From: Nectonema munidae
Lineage: Eukaryota; Nematomorpha; Nectonematoida; Nectonematidae
DNA: 64,000 bases
Direction: 5' to 3'
Assembly: GCA_030549495.1 (NCBI GenBank)
Contig: JAUIRK010000157.1
Coordinates: 665,501-729,500 of the forward strand
Positions 29,601-37,804 of the stretch are shown in pieces (position 1 is the stretch's first letter; every line of letters starts with the position of its first letter). The notes beneath the pieces were generated by a model. That model was given only the letters and a program-made list of their open reading frames with translations, ran no database searches and was not told the origin of the DNA. A program made the translations under genes and the position numbers.

Positions 29601-32600
29601 TATAGATTTTATAATTAATATTTTTGATGATTAGATAAATATCATTTTTTGAGGGTCAGTGCGTCGCTCTTCTCTATCATCTTTCGGATCTTTTACAAAA
29701 TCTGGGAGATACATTTTTAATTTTGAACACAACTCTTACAAGTTACAACAAATTATGCTGGCCTAAGTTTAAAGTTATAAATTTTAAATATATACTTTTG
29801 AAATGTTTTTAATATATACACATAAATAAGAGGGTTCTTATTTTTGAAATTCGTCAAAGTCAGACAAAATATAATGTCAATTTCCTGTATAACAATTTAA
29901 TTTTGAATATTAAATCAAAATTTGATAATTGACTATTATTTATATTGTTAAACAGATTATATAAAAAACATTTCCAAGCTTTTAAATTAGGCGCCAAAGT
30001 TGTAAGGGTTATATTCAAAATTGAAAGTAGGTTTATATATGTAAAAAAAAGTTGCCATTTGAAAGCATTTTCCTCCCTTTTTTATAATAAATTTGTGTTT
30101 GTTAGTTTTATGTCAACTACCATGACATAATCAAAGGCTCGTTAGTCAAAGTGAGGGAACGGCAACGAATTGGCACTGCTAAAGTCATGATAAAGGCTTT
30201 GCAATTGAATTTCAAGGCCTTGCTAGATGAACACTTCAGCCAGAACGGGACGCCTGAATCAAAAGTAGCTCACTGGAACGAGGGATACCACGCCCTCACT
30301 GAACTTGCTCGACGATTTGCTTCCCTTCTCGGACCAAACATCGTTAAGAATCGTGAAGCTCTCGCCACCATTCACAAGTATGCACCTCTTCTATTCTTCA
30401 GCCTTTGTAAATTTGGTTCTTCTTACTCGGTTTGTAGGAATGCCGATCATCACATGATATTAATTGTAAACGTTTAAGGAGCAAAGAAATATTCTCTAAA
30501 ACCTCAAGAAGTTGGACATGGGATACGGTTCCTGATCATTTTTCGTCACTATAACGAATTTTATACGCGTATTTATGTGTGAATGTGATTTGACATATAA
30601 AAGCCGAGACAACATTGTAGAAATTATTTATAAAAAACTTGCTCTATTTTTAATTTTTATATAATTAAATGGGGAGACAATTAAGTTCAACAAGTTAGTT
30701 TCTAATAATCTTGTTGCGTGATAATAAATCTTAAAGTTAGAGTAAATATATTTTGAGAAATTGAAATTTAATATAGTTTTCTCCTAAATGAATTACCTTC
30801 AGAAAGTTCAAAATTAAGCACATTGGAATAAAGTTCTTGTTTGTTTTAACAAAATTTTCAGAGCTATTTTAATTTATTTACAATTCTTAATTCTAACTTT
30901 CAGAAGAAATAAAAATAAATGATTTACAAAAAGGATTTAATTTGGATCAAAAATAATATTAAGTTTACAATTTATCAAATATAACTAACAATTTTTTAAG
31001 GGGACTCAAAGATAAACCATTATTTTACTATTGATTGATTTCACTTTATATGACCACTCTCAAACTGTCATAGGATGCAGAATAAAGTTAATGTAACAGT
31101 TAAGTATTGAATATTTTGGACATTTTTCTTTTTTAGTACATTATTCATTCTTTTAAAACAGGGTTCTTATTTTTGAAATTCGTCAAAGTCAGACAAAATA
31201 TAATGTCAAGGTTTGTCACGGGTGAGCTTCTTTCATCATATACAAAAAAATATTTAATTTCACTGTTTTCTAGAAAAGGCTCATTAGAAAATGATACACG
31301 ACAATTTGCAAAAAAAAGTTGTATCCCTAAGGAACATATCTTGCTTTGAAAAATCTAGAATCCTAAGTTTTGTAGTTGGGGTGGATGCGGTTTATAAACT
31401 AGTTTAGATGGTCGTTCCAAATTTAAATGTCCATATCCTGCATGATGTAATGTGAGTTTTTATTCCTGATTGTGTTCTGTTAGTTAATTCCAAAATTTTA
31501 TTGATTGATGCTATAATTTTTTATACTAATTCAAATTTTTGTTTGTTTTGTTGGCCTTTCATTCTTTTTTAGAAAAGGAATCGAGTTTTCTCTGAAAAGT
31601 TTGAGTGGAATCACAATAAGTAATTTGTCTTCAGCTCCAAAAAACGTTTTCTTTTTTGATGTCGTCTCAGAATTTTCAAGCAAACTCATTAAACAAGACA
31701 AAAAGACGGTGTAAGCTTTGTTCACGTTTCTTCATTTTCTTTGTAATTTTGTGCCTTCCAGCAAATCACGATTTCCGTCACTGACACCGAATTATCCTAT
31801 GTTTCCTAATTACCATATATACTATACATCCTTGCTCTAATAATAATAATTTAATTTTTTTGATTCATATTTTTACTTTTCTAAAATGTACTTTTAAAAA
31901 ACAAAACTAAAATCCCAAAAATACGATTTTATTGGAATAAAAAAAGAGATTAAAATTTTAAATGATTTTAATAAAATAATTTAGTTATATATTTGATCTG
32001 GCAAGACCACAGAAGACAGCCAAAAGAAAAAGCGAAATTTCTCGATTCGAACATACAAAGTATAGCGTTTGTCACACCTTATATATACTTAATTATAAAA
32101 TCTTTATTTTCTTTGTAACTGTGTGCCTTCCAGTGAATCTTGAGAATTGAAATATTCTCATATCCCGAATTATCCTTGTGTTTCCTATTATAAATTATTT
32201 CTCTAATAATAATTTCACTTTTTTTGATTCATCTCTTTACTTTTAAAAAACAAAACTAAAATCATAAAAACACGATTTTATTGGCATAAAAAAGGGGTTA
32301 AAATTTTAAATGATGATATATGCATCAATCGAAATCTTATTGTTTCTTCTTAACAATAGATTAAATTATTCCTAGAAAACACTTTCATTGGCTAATATTC
32401 CACTAAAATTGCTCCCAAAGCTTAGTGAAAAATGTTGTCCTCACTTTTCTCCAAAATCATAACATACAAATTTAATTGCTTTTAAGCATTATATAATATA
32501 TATCAGATAATAATTAGAACGCCTTAATTTTGGTTGTGAACTTCGGCTAAATTACTTTTAAAAAATCAACCAATTTTTTATCAAGCTTTTTTCTGTGGTC

Positions 32601-33290
32601 AGGCCAATATCTTTTCAAGGGAGAACACGAACTTAATTTCCAGTTTTTACATTGTTGTAACATTTATATCACATATCAGAAACCTGTAATAAAAGATTGT
32701 CGTAGGAAAAGTTTTATTTTGGAAAATTTTACTTGATATAATGTATACTTTTAATGCAAATTCTGGCTTAAAAACACAGGCTAGTGAGAGAGAGAGATTA
32801 TTAAATTGAAATTTGGTATATATATGTTTATAAAAATTATATATTTTAATATCCAAGTGCAGTAAAACAAAGTATGGTGGAGGCTGGGCGATCGCTCGAT
32901 CTCCGCTGTCCAAGTTCGCCCTACTTCTGATTTGAATTATTTCCCTGTTGAGCTTGTTTTCCATACTTAGTATAATTAATTATTGTAAATAAGAGCAAGA
33001 ACAGAACTTGGATAATACGATGTTCTAAAATTTGTGTAGCTCTTTCTTTTTACTTTTTGCATTATATTGAGGAAAGTTTACATTTTCCTTTAATCCCATG
33101 CACAACGCTCCTGTTTTTAGTTCTCTCTTTCTGCTATCTACTTTGCCTGGAGACATATCCAAATGCGTGGGCGAAGAATGGCAACCCTTGCACAGCTATA
33201 AAAACAGCCTGCAGTACGCAGAGGAAGAAAATGCAAATTCTACACGAAGAGGTCGTCCACCATTTTCTTCTAGAAATTCTACTCTCTTAA
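2538..33290 (+). CDS. STAG: Cohesin subunit SA/STAG (stromalin, Scc3 family), 14 exons
   Basis: HEAT-repeat subunit that binds the RAD21/SCC1 kleisin and carries cohesin regulators in the nucleus. Exons: 2538-2611, 2666-2789, 6416-6514, 9711-9863, 10195-10347, 16990-17104, 17166-17275, 18967-19347, 20870-21208, 23715-23819, 28864-29034, 30106-30377, 31573-31710, 33121-33290. All junctions keep frame and give about 800 residues. Landmarks recalled from vertebrate STAG1/2 are [64 protein letters not shown] and SEFSSKL.KQDK. The stromalin conservative domain is in exons 1-4. The 5' exons lie outside the window. The vertebrate C-terminal block (the region around MEEDAEPIFEDVMM) was not found. Some donors are weak (gtttgc, gtattg), so single junctions could shift by a few bases; the family call is firm. 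Confidence 0.93.
2666..2789 (+). CDS. STAG: STAG exon b (SCD, contains the pocket tryptophan)
   Basis: It follows a 54-bp intron. It encodes [19 protein letters not shown]... and ends YIGWTLYDK. The tryptophan at 2772-2774 matches human SA2 W334, which contacts F/YxF motifs of cohesin partners such as CTCF. Donor is aaa|gtattt. Confidence 0.9.
3590..5945 (+). mobile_element. piggyBac transposon remnant, interrupted by a pogo/Tigger-like element
   Basis: An acidic N-terminal piece ([10 protein letters not shown], about 3605) is followed, past the inserted element, by [29 protein letters not shown] (4712-4830) and [17 protein letters not shown] (4872-4922), typical of the piggyBac N-terminal domain. 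The DDD core shows [13 protein letters not shown] (about 5030), a degraded HIDN block (about 5246), [13 protein letters not shown] (about 5418) and [15 protein letters not shown] (5503-5550). A Cys-rich tail ([20 protein letters not shown], about 5816-5882) matches the piggyBac C-terminal zinc-binding region. Several stops and frame changes leave 128- and 93-residue open pieces. I could not place convincing TTAA-flanked ends. It sits in the STAG intron between exons b and c. Confidence 0.85.
3886..4703. mobile_element. pogo/Tigger-like non-autonomous element nested in the piggyBac copy
   Basis: Terminal inverted repeats CAGTGAAAC...GTTTCACTG, extended by a shared TATCTCGAA block, are flanked on both sides by TA (3884-3885, 4704-4705), the Tc1/mariner-superfamily target site. 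The motif TTCGAGATATC recurs near both ends (about 3931, 4548, 4580, 4680), as expected of subterminal transposase sites. The 818-bp body has no ORF. It separates two parts of the piggyBac coding region, so it is the younger insertion. Confidence 0.8.
6416..6514 (+). CDS. STAG: STAG exon c
   Basis: Acceptor tttttag, donor aaa|gtaagt. Thirty-three codons, [16 protein letters not shown]... to LELFTNKFK. The lysine at 6506-6508 stands where human SA2 has R370. Confidence 0.9.
6515..9710. other. Large STAG intron, no gene recognised
   Basis: AT-rich sequence with only short chance ORFs. A small direct repeat of a CAATTATCTRAGATAA motif lies near 8975-9015. I see no transposase or RNA gene. Confidence 0.4.
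9711..9863 (+). CDS. STAG: STAG exon d
   Basis: Fifty-one codons, [16 protein letters not shown]... to ELVYSINRP, matching the vertebrate DRIVSMTLDKEYDVAV...YHLVYSAHRP. The acceptor is gctattaag. The donor is the weak ccc|gtttgc, chosen because it leads straight into VAQAAGEFL of the next exon. Confidence 0.88.
10195..10347 (+). CDS. STAG: STAG exon e
   Basis: Acceptor cttttaag, donor gat|gtatgc. Fifty-one codons, [14 protein letters not shown]... to LVQFYIESD, equal to the vertebrate VAVAAGEFL...LVFFFLESE. Confidence 0.9.
10703..13497 (+). mobile_element. hAT-like DNA transposon with both ends and 8-bp target duplication
   Basis: The 2795-bp element starts TAGGGTAGGTCGATTT and ends with its inverted complement. 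The inner parts of both ends also share ACCGCA and GATCCTAT. Both flanks carry ATGTATAT (10695-10702 and 13498-13505). An 8-bp duplication and TAGGG ends fit the hAT superfamily. The transposase gene fills the element. It lies in the STAG intron between exons e and f. Confidence 0.88.
10895..13265 (+). CDS. Divergent hAT-like transposase gene (two introns, two frame changes)
   Basis: Segment one (10895-11553) starts [16 protein letters not shown] and has a Cys-rich stretch (about residues 126-152: [22 protein letters not shown]), a possible DNA-binding domain. A short intron (11554-11606, gtagta...ttttag) leads to [10 protein letters not shown]. The core shows [22 protein letters not shown] (about 12131), [12 protein letters not shown] (about 12221) and NHSRWLTLA (about 12518), paralleling the D, DxxxN and C..H landmarks of hAT transposases. 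A second intron (about 12856-12900) precedes the C-terminal [15 protein letters not shown] block (about 13093), comparable to the hAT dimerisation helix with its ER pair. Frame changes near 11965 and in an A-run near 12750 suggest this copy is inactive. Confidence 0.7.
13786..16085 (-). mobile_element. Tc1/IS630-type transposon with long GT-rich inverted ends
   Basis: Arms of over 150 bp, about 13786-13950 and 15935-16085, are inverted copies. Both contain GTGTAAATATGTTTGTATAT and a TGTATTTGGG block. The homology continues inward past the nested element (TCTACCATTTTA at about 14514 and, inverted, about 15905). On the minus strand from 15812 to about 14780 there is a decayed transposase: MSPPIPDK start, [25 protein letters not shown], the [19 protein letters not shown] core block and a LIMDKAKIH stretch where the catalytic D of the DDE triad is expected. 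Many stops and frame changes break it. End points are approximate because the arms are diverged. Confidence 0.65.
13960..14499. mobile_element. 540-bp foldback/MITE inserted in the left arm of the Tc1/IS630 element
   Basis: About 100 bp of inverted repeat at each end (13979-14078 against 14393-14493) is built from repeated ATTTCATCGT/ATGAAAT units. TTATAAT flanks both sides (13953-13959 and 14500-14506), a probable 7-bp target duplication. No ORF. It interrupts the outer element's left arm, so it is younger. Confidence 0.75.
16086..16989. other. Intron remainder, nothing recognised
   Basis: No coding match or repeat ends seen between the transposon and STAG exon f. Confidence 0.35.
16990..17104 (+). 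CDS. STAG: STAG exon f
   Basis: Acceptor gtattttag. [15 protein letters not shown]..., then [16 protein letters not shown] and NEE. It ends one base into an alanine codon, donor g|gtattt. Confidence 0.9.
17166..17275 (+). CDS. STAG: STAG exon g
   Basis: It follows a 61-bp intron. [20 protein letters not shown]... to APTKKMH, matching vertebrate ESALIEIMLCTIRQAAE...PPVGRGTGKR. Donor cat|gtatgc. Confidence 0.9.
17861..18449. mobile_element. hAT-type non-autonomous element
   Basis: The left end CAGCCATGTCAAACATGCGG and the right end (CATGGGACTCCGAGTTTG) are related inverted ends of the 'tcaaac..gcggccc' style seen in short hAT elements. ATATAAAC flanks both sides (17853-17860 and 18450-18457), a perfect 8-bp duplication. 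The 589-bp body has no ORF. The right end lacks the outermost bases of the left end, so the ends are asymmetric. Confidence 0.65.
18967..19347 (+). CDS. STAG: STAG exon h (largest)
   Basis: One hundred and twenty-seven codons, [15 protein letters not shown]..., [42 protein letters not shown], ending YQSYVQL. It matches vertebrate [30 protein letters not shown]. Acceptor gctgtag, donor ctt|gtacca. Confidence 0.92.
19395..20205 (+). mobile_element. LINE 3' part (RT tail and C-terminal region)
   Basis: A 5'-truncated non-LTR copy. It opens with [29 protein letters not shown]. It then has a zinc-finger-like [19 protein letters not shown] stretch (about 19540-19606, in a shifted frame) and [21 protein letters not shown]. 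It ends with [16 protein letters not shown] near the 3' end and a short TTTA tail (about 20189-20203). Several frame changes and stops make it dead. It lies in the STAG intron between exons h and i. Confidence 0.75.
20206..20869. other. AT-rich intron remainder
   Basis: No gene or element recognised. Confidence 0.35.
20870..21208 (+). CDS. STAG: STAG exon i
   Basis: One hundred and thirteen codons, [20 protein letters not shown], then [17 protein letters not shown], and [11 protein letters not shown], matching vertebrate [28 protein letters not shown]. It is visibly more GC-rich than the surrounding intron and most other exons. Acceptor cctttag, donor gat|gtacgt. Confidence 0.92.
21209..23714. 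other. STAG intron, nothing firm
   Basis: No transposase read. At 22750-22930 a stretch is rich in TCCGACT/GGATTCGGAGG motifs, and at 27752-27815 a similar CCAGGG...CTCCGG stretch recurs. Both may be fragments of one repeat family. Confidence 0.3.
23715..23819 (+). CDS. STAG: STAG exon j
   Basis: Thirty-five codons, [18 protein letters not shown]... to ANESLI, continuing with [12 protein letters not shown] of the next exon. This aligns gap-free with vertebrate DSSLQSELLSFILDHVF. The donor ata|gtattg is weak. An alternative at aatg|gtaggt looks like a better site but breaks frame. Confidence 0.82.
23820..25689. other. STAG intron, nothing firm
   Basis: A diverged direct repeat lies at 24700-24790: two copies of a GA[GT]RTCTTCARTCTTC...GGCTCATTGAT segment about 60 bp apart. 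A short GT-rich run lies at 24890-24920. No gene seen. Confidence 0.35.
25690..25767 (-). mobile_element. Terminal fragment of a pogo/Tigger-type element
   Basis: Read on the minus strand from 25767 it begins TACAGTAATCCCTCGCTACT and continues through GCGGCTTCAGCGAATCGCGG, the style of pogo/Tigger ends. The opposite end was not found. Confidence 0.5.
26643..26903. mobile_element. Short hAT-type MITE
   Basis: The ends CACTGTTTTCAACC and, inverted, CAGGCTTCTTCAATG are related. Next to them are GTGGGTCCAAAAT and, inverted, CAGGGTCCATTTTG. The flanks TTCTAGCT (26635-26642) and TTCTAGCG (26904-26911) agree at 7 of 8 bases. No ORF. Confidence 0.6.
27375..27535. repeat. AT-rich long hairpin
   Basis: The arms contain TTATTTAAGTTCTAA (about 27412) and TTAGAACTTAAATAA (about 27467). 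Each arm also repeats an AATTTGTCTTTTTTTAA-like unit. Possibly a foldback element; no flanking duplication was identified. Confidence 0.6.
28041..28243 (+). mobile_element. tRNA-derived SINE with CAA tail
   Basis: A tRNA-like head carries an A-box-like TGGTTGTTAGGG (28049-28060) and a perfect B box GGTTCGATCCC (28093-28103). A non-tRNA body of about 110 bp follows, then a (CAA)n tail (about 28220-28243). A second copy of head and body lies on the minus strand at 43825-43976, which shows it is a dispersed family rather than a tRNA gene. Confidence 0.82.
28864..29034 (+). CDS. STAG: STAG exon k
   Basis: Fifty-seven codons, [22 protein letters not shown], then [12 protein letters not shown], ending RNFTK. 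It matches vertebrate SFILDHVFIEQDDD...NLLAAFCKLIVY. Acceptor tttatag, donor aag|gtaaaa. Confidence 0.92.
29831..29880 (+). repeat. 50-bp direct repeat, copy 1
   Basis: Identical over all 50 bases to 31160-31209. It starts AGGGTTCTTATTTTTGAAAT. Copies lie on either side of STAG exon l. Confidence 0.85.
30106..30377 (+). CDS. STAG: STAG exon l
   Basis: [18 protein letters not shown], then [31 protein letters not shown] and [10 protein letters not shown], matching vertebrate YNDYGDIIKETMSKTRQ...[28 protein letters not shown]. Acceptor gtttgttag. The last lysine codon is split, donor aa|gtatgc. Confidence 0.92.
30793..30862 (+). repeat. Dispersed repeat, copy 1 of 3
   Basis: An ATTACCT...GAATAAAGTTCT...AAATT...GC core of about 70 bp, shared with 38702-38772 and 39803-39852. 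Confidence 0.5.
31160..31209 (+). repeat. 50-bp direct repeat, copy 2
   Basis: Identical to 29831-29880. It abuts a transposon-end fragment (31210-31329). Confidence 0.85.
31210..31329 (-). mobile_element. Single end of a relative of the 34.5-kb hAT-like element
   Basis: On the minus strand from 31329 it starts TAGGGATACAACTTTTT, the same terminus as the element at 34543-36900. It also shares a GTGT.ATTTTCT.ATGA.C.TTT stretch further in. Only one end is present. Confidence 0.65.
31573..31710 (+). CDS. STAG: STAG exon m
   Basis: [12 protein letters not shown]..., then [23 protein letters not shown], matching vertebrate DGIEFAFKEP...[22 protein letters not shown]. Acceptor cttttttag, donor gt|gtaagc; the valine codon is split. 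Confidence 0.93.
31735..32315 (+). repeat. Intronic tandem duplication, period about 370 bp
   Basis: 31735-31985 and about 32107-32315 are diverged direct copies. Both start TTTCTTTGTAA.T.TGTGCCTTCCAG and both end with an ACGATTTTATTGG.ATAAAAAA block. The first copy starts just after the donor of exon m. Confidence 0.7.
32316..33120. other. Intron remainder, nothing recognised
   Basis: No coding match; a short GA run near 32785. Confidence 0.35.
33121..33290 (+). CDS. STAG: STAG exon n (last with clear homology)
   Basis: After the split valine: [20 protein letters not shown], then [11 protein letters not shown] and [15 protein letters not shown]. This aligns with vertebrate REDVWLPLMSYRNSL and the AT-hook-like GRPP basic region. 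Acceptor gtttttag, donor aa|gtaagt, leaving one base of the next codon. Confidence 0.88.
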
Positions 33291-33459
33291 GTAAGTTATT
33301 TAAAGACATCCACTGCTAAAAATATTCTATCTTTATTTTTAATCGCCAATCTTTTTGTCGACTTTGAATGCTCTTTTTTAAATAGTAAGGCCCCTTTTTG
33401 ATTCTCTTGCTTCTTAATTCTAATTATACATTTTGACTTTTTTTATTGGTATGTATAGT

Positions 33460-34500
33460 TAGTTTATAGAAAACGATTAATAGATTAGTAATCAACACTA
33501 CCAAATCACAATCAACTCTATTTACACAAGCAAAAACATGACATAAAACTTAACCTTACAATAGATAAAGATCTAATAGACACAAATAAACTCAAAATTT
33601 CTTGGCATCACTTTTGACCCTAAACTTACATACAACTAACATACGATAAAAAGCAAATAGATCAATTAACATTATTCAAGCGCTAACAGGAACAAAATGG
33701 GGCAAACACAACGTAGTTCACATCAATACATCTAAAACTATAACAAGACCAATATTATAATTCGGATCTCAAATATGGGGGCCAGTAATATCTTGTTCTA
33801 ACATGATAAGATTACAAACATCACAAAACATAGCACTGCGCCTAGCAACAGACAACACTTTAGATGACAACACACAACTTCTGAACACAGAAACTTCTAT
33901 ACTACCTCTTTAAAGAACGCATAAACTTACAGGCTGTGAATAAACTACACCCAACCACGTTTATCAGTCTAAAAAACCACAAAGACATGAAAAAGACAAT
34001 ATTTGAAAACAATAATCTCATTCTCTATAACACCTGTCAAAACAGAGAAGATGGACAAAAACAAATAATAAAGTAATTCATACACAAGCAGTATCGAACC
34101 ATTTCTCTACACTTAATCCAAATAAAACAATAAATATTTGTCCTCCAAAAATTGATCCAACAAAACAAATACTGCCCATTAAAACTAGACACACACTTTC
34201 ACATCTTAGAACTAATAAATCACCGTTACTTCATGAATATCTTCATAAAATCGATACCAAAACATTCTTACAACACTAAAGCCAATTCATTTACGAGATA
34301 GTTTAACTTACTTATTAAATGGGGAATTGCCGCTACGAAAGTGTAACAAAATTGCATATTTTTCCCTAGGAATATTTACTCGCAGTAGTAATACTCCCTC
34401 AGCTGATTGTAGAAAATTTAATTTTCTTCTCCCCTGTAATGAACTGATTGATTACACTGATAATGGGATGGTGTAATCAAGGTGCTAAGAAGAAGAACAA
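33460..34500 (+). mobile_element. Jockey/CR1-type LINE 3' part
   Basis: A decayed RT thumb and C-terminal region reads KLKILGITFDPKLTYN, then LTGTKWGKHNVVHINTSKTI, RPILEFGSQIWGPVIS and QTSQNIALRLATDN, the usual landmarks after the RT core. A 3' region follows, ending near AAGAAGAAGAAC (about 34490). Stops and frame changes are present. It could be the same family as the LINE at 1-1505, but the two share no overlapping segment to prove it. Confidence 0.7.
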
Positions 34501-34542
34501 TGTAATAATAGATAGTTCCCATCATTTTATTAATATGTGCGT

Positions 34543-36900
34543 TAGGGATACAACTTTTTCTAACTTTACAACCCTGTGTTATTTTCTGATGAACTTTTAA
34601 GTAATAACTACAAAAATAAAATTTTTATTGAAAAATTTGGAAAAAAGTTCACGCATGACTAAGCGCTTATTTTTAAAAGGGCAAAGTATAAAAGGTTATG
34701 TAAAAAATGCTCCAAAACATTTCAAAAAACATAGCATGATGCTGAAAAAAGATTTTATCTTACAATAAACATTTTAAATTGTTCAAAAGAAAAATAGTTC
34801 AATAAAGAACATCGTTAGAGGCGAGAAAGCGTAAGGACTTTTGTACAATTCCTGCATAACTTTAATTCCACGTTCGCAGCATTGATTACTTCTAGGAATG
34901 TTTAGAATAGATGGCTCTCGATTCCAATGATTTATCAAGCATTTTTGAGCTTTATCATAAAATTGTAAAGCATGGTATAATTCAGAATAACTTTCTACCC
35001 TATAAGTTTGATCTCTGAACCAATAATTGGCCCAAATATTTGAAATAAATGTACAAATTGGTAACAAATCTTTTCTTGTTGATGGTAACAAAAAAATGCA
35101 AGGAGGACTAAAATAGCAATCTTGCTTTAGAAATATTTGGAATTTTTTGGAATTTTATACAAGGTACAATTTTTTCCTTCATGAAATATTCGAATGCATG
35201 TACTAAATGAAAAAAAATTCATGTCATCTCTCCAGCCACAAGATTCGCTAATTACATATGTGCCATTTTGGAAAGACTTTTGAAGACTCTCGTAATTTTT
35301 AATAAGTTCTTCAACGAAAAAATATTCAATATTAGGTTTTTTATTGGCTATCGGCAATTCTTTATCCATTACAAGTCTCAAAACTCGATCCAAAACGTGG
35401 TGTTGACAGCTTAAGAACTGGGGCTTAGTTGCCCCTCTACTCAAAAACATTCTTTGTAGCTTAATGACCACTCCATTTTTTTCCTGGTATTTACGCTTGT
35501 GGTATCTGCTAATATCATCAAAACTGAATTCCACAATTTAAACTCTTCTAATACATTTTGTATTCCATAAGCAATCGTTTCAGCTTTACCATCATTTAAC
35601 TCTATTGCAGCAAGCTTGATCTCTCGTTTTTCATTTGTCAGAATTATTGCTTGATAATCCTTGCCATCAATCATTTTTCCGTCGAAGTGTAAGCACCATT
35701 TGTGTTCCGATAAAGTTTTAATAAAGTACGATTTCAATTTATTAGTTTCTCTAAGTTTACTCTCTTAGCTCCCTTGTTGAGTGGGGACTGCAATATCGAT
35801 ACCACTTTCTTGCAATTGCTTACAAATTTTTGATGCTTTTCTGCTTGATATTTTTATTATGCCTGTTATTATCTTTCTCTTGATCGAAATATTTTGCATT
35901 GTCTGAAAGTTTTTCTTTAATAAAGTTTTATTTTTTTTTATTTTCTACTGCTAATACTTTATGTGAAACACTTTCAAAGTTTTTTTTCTTTTTGATGGGT
36001 GAATCGTTTGAATACTTGCACTTTTTTTGGTTGAATAACCAATCGTCCCAATGCTTTGAAGTTGAAGATCATAAAGCTTTTTGTCATTCATTTTAAGCCA
36101 TATTCCATTGATTTTTGTGATGTCAAAAATGTTGTTAATAGGTTCAAAGTTCTTTTTTTTTCTACACTTTTCATACAGATTGATAACTTGTTGAACTTTG
36201 GTTTGTACGGCTTGCCTTGTAATAGTTGGAAAATTTAACGTTTGTATCCAAAGTAGTATAACTTGATCAGTTATTATTTTGATTCTTTCTAGTCTTCCTT
36301 TATTTGCAGATGAAAGTGTTTGAAAACGTCCAATAATTTGTTTTTTTAATGGCATTCTTGTCTTTTCTGCTAACGAAGATTCTTCAATGGCAACATTTCC
36401 TCTTTTTAGATGACAATGATATCTTGTTAAATTATTTTCCCACTTTTTTTTTGTTTTTTTCAACAATATCCAAGCTTTGTTTAAATGACATAATAAAAGG
36501 CTCTAAAAAATGAATTAAGATACTTATTATTTATAGATTACAAATAGACAATATATTTTTTTAATTTTAAGAATTTATAAAGAAAAAATAGCGAAAAATC
36601 TAAATTTATTAATTTTATCTAAATTTGATTAGCAAACTTTTTTTATAAATAAAACTACTATTCTGATATCAAAAAAATTTACGTATATGATTGTTTTTAT
36701 AAAATTAAATCGACTAAAAAGAAAAATTGTTCGCCATTTTTTGATTTGGAATAGTTAAAAAATTTAAAACAAGTTGTGCGTAAACTTTTTTTCAGTTATT
36801 AGTAAATTAATGTTAGATTTGAGTTATTTATATCAAAGTTCATTTAAATTTGATACAGGAACTTATTTTTTCAGAATATCACGAAAAAGTTGTATCCCTA
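34543..36900 (-). mobile_element. Second hAT-like transposon, minus strand, both ends present
   Basis: The ends are an 18-bp perfect inverted repeat, TAGGGATACAACTTTTTC. The flanks (ATGTGCGT and AGTGTGTA) do not give a clean 8-bp duplication. The transposase reads from 36466 to 34783 in pieces of 171, 98, 135 and 102 residues in different frames, so about three breaks. Landmarks: WCLHFDGKMIDG, LMILADTTSVNTR, PQFLSCQHHVLDRVLRLVMD, CGWRDDMNF, then NIPRSNQCCERGIKVMQELY. The D.K / DxxxxNT / C..H / ER order matches the element at 10703-13497, so the two are distant relatives. Confidence 0.75.
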
Positions 36901-37800
36901 AGTGTGTAGCCTACTATGCACTTCAACTAGCTTTGATTACCTGTTATATTTTGCCGTAATATAATACATAAAAATAGGACATATAGCAACCAGATAAACT
37001 AAACTAAAAATTGTTTCACCCTAAAAAGATGTGTTTGCCTTATGCTCACTTTTAGGTTCTCACGCTTGAATGTTGGAATATAAAGAAGTCGTTGTCAAAT
37101 CTTCTAAGTATTTTTACATAAACAGTAGGAATATTCGTAATTGGTATCTATAAAAAAAATAGCATTACTAAAAAGGGTGAAAAATTTGTAAATATTTTTG
37201 TATTCAAATCATCAATATTAAAAACATTTTTTTCATCTACTTTACTACATCTAAAAGAATTAAAATGAGAGGAAAAAAATAAAATTTTCAATTTTGAAAC
37301 TTGCAAAACATAATTTTTTCTAAAAAGATGTAGCTTTGACATTTTATTTTCAAAAATGAAAACATCCCCAATTCTTATAATTTTTCCCTTGTATTTTGTC
37401 TTTAACCCTCCTGATATGTTTAGGGTGTATTTGACCCGAAGCTTACTTTACACTTCTTTAAATTTTGTAAATTAACGTAAGTCAAAATTGACTGATTTTT
37501 ATTTTTTCTAGTCTTTTAACAAATTAATATTTAAAGTTTTTCAATATTATGAAAATTTTCAGCAAAAAATGAAAAAAAATAAAAAATTTGCCATAACATC
37601 CATCCATCCATCTTGGAAATCGAGATAATAACAAATTATTTTGTGGCACCGTAGAATCTTGTTAATGACTATTAGTTGAATTTATATATTATACATTAAT
37701 ATGCATCATGGCACGTTGATAACTTTTGTTTTCGTTGATTTAGTATTACACCTTTCCAGCAATGATGTGCAACGGTCTTTTTACAGTGATACACGATTTT
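36901..37800. other. AT-rich, nothing recognised
   Basis: No gene or element ends found. Confidence 0.35.
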
Positions 37801-37804
37801 CTTA

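Noticed and set aside
34535-36908. 8-bp target duplication for the second hAT-like element
   Set aside because: ATGTGCGT and AGTGTGTA agree only when shifted by a base; not convincing.
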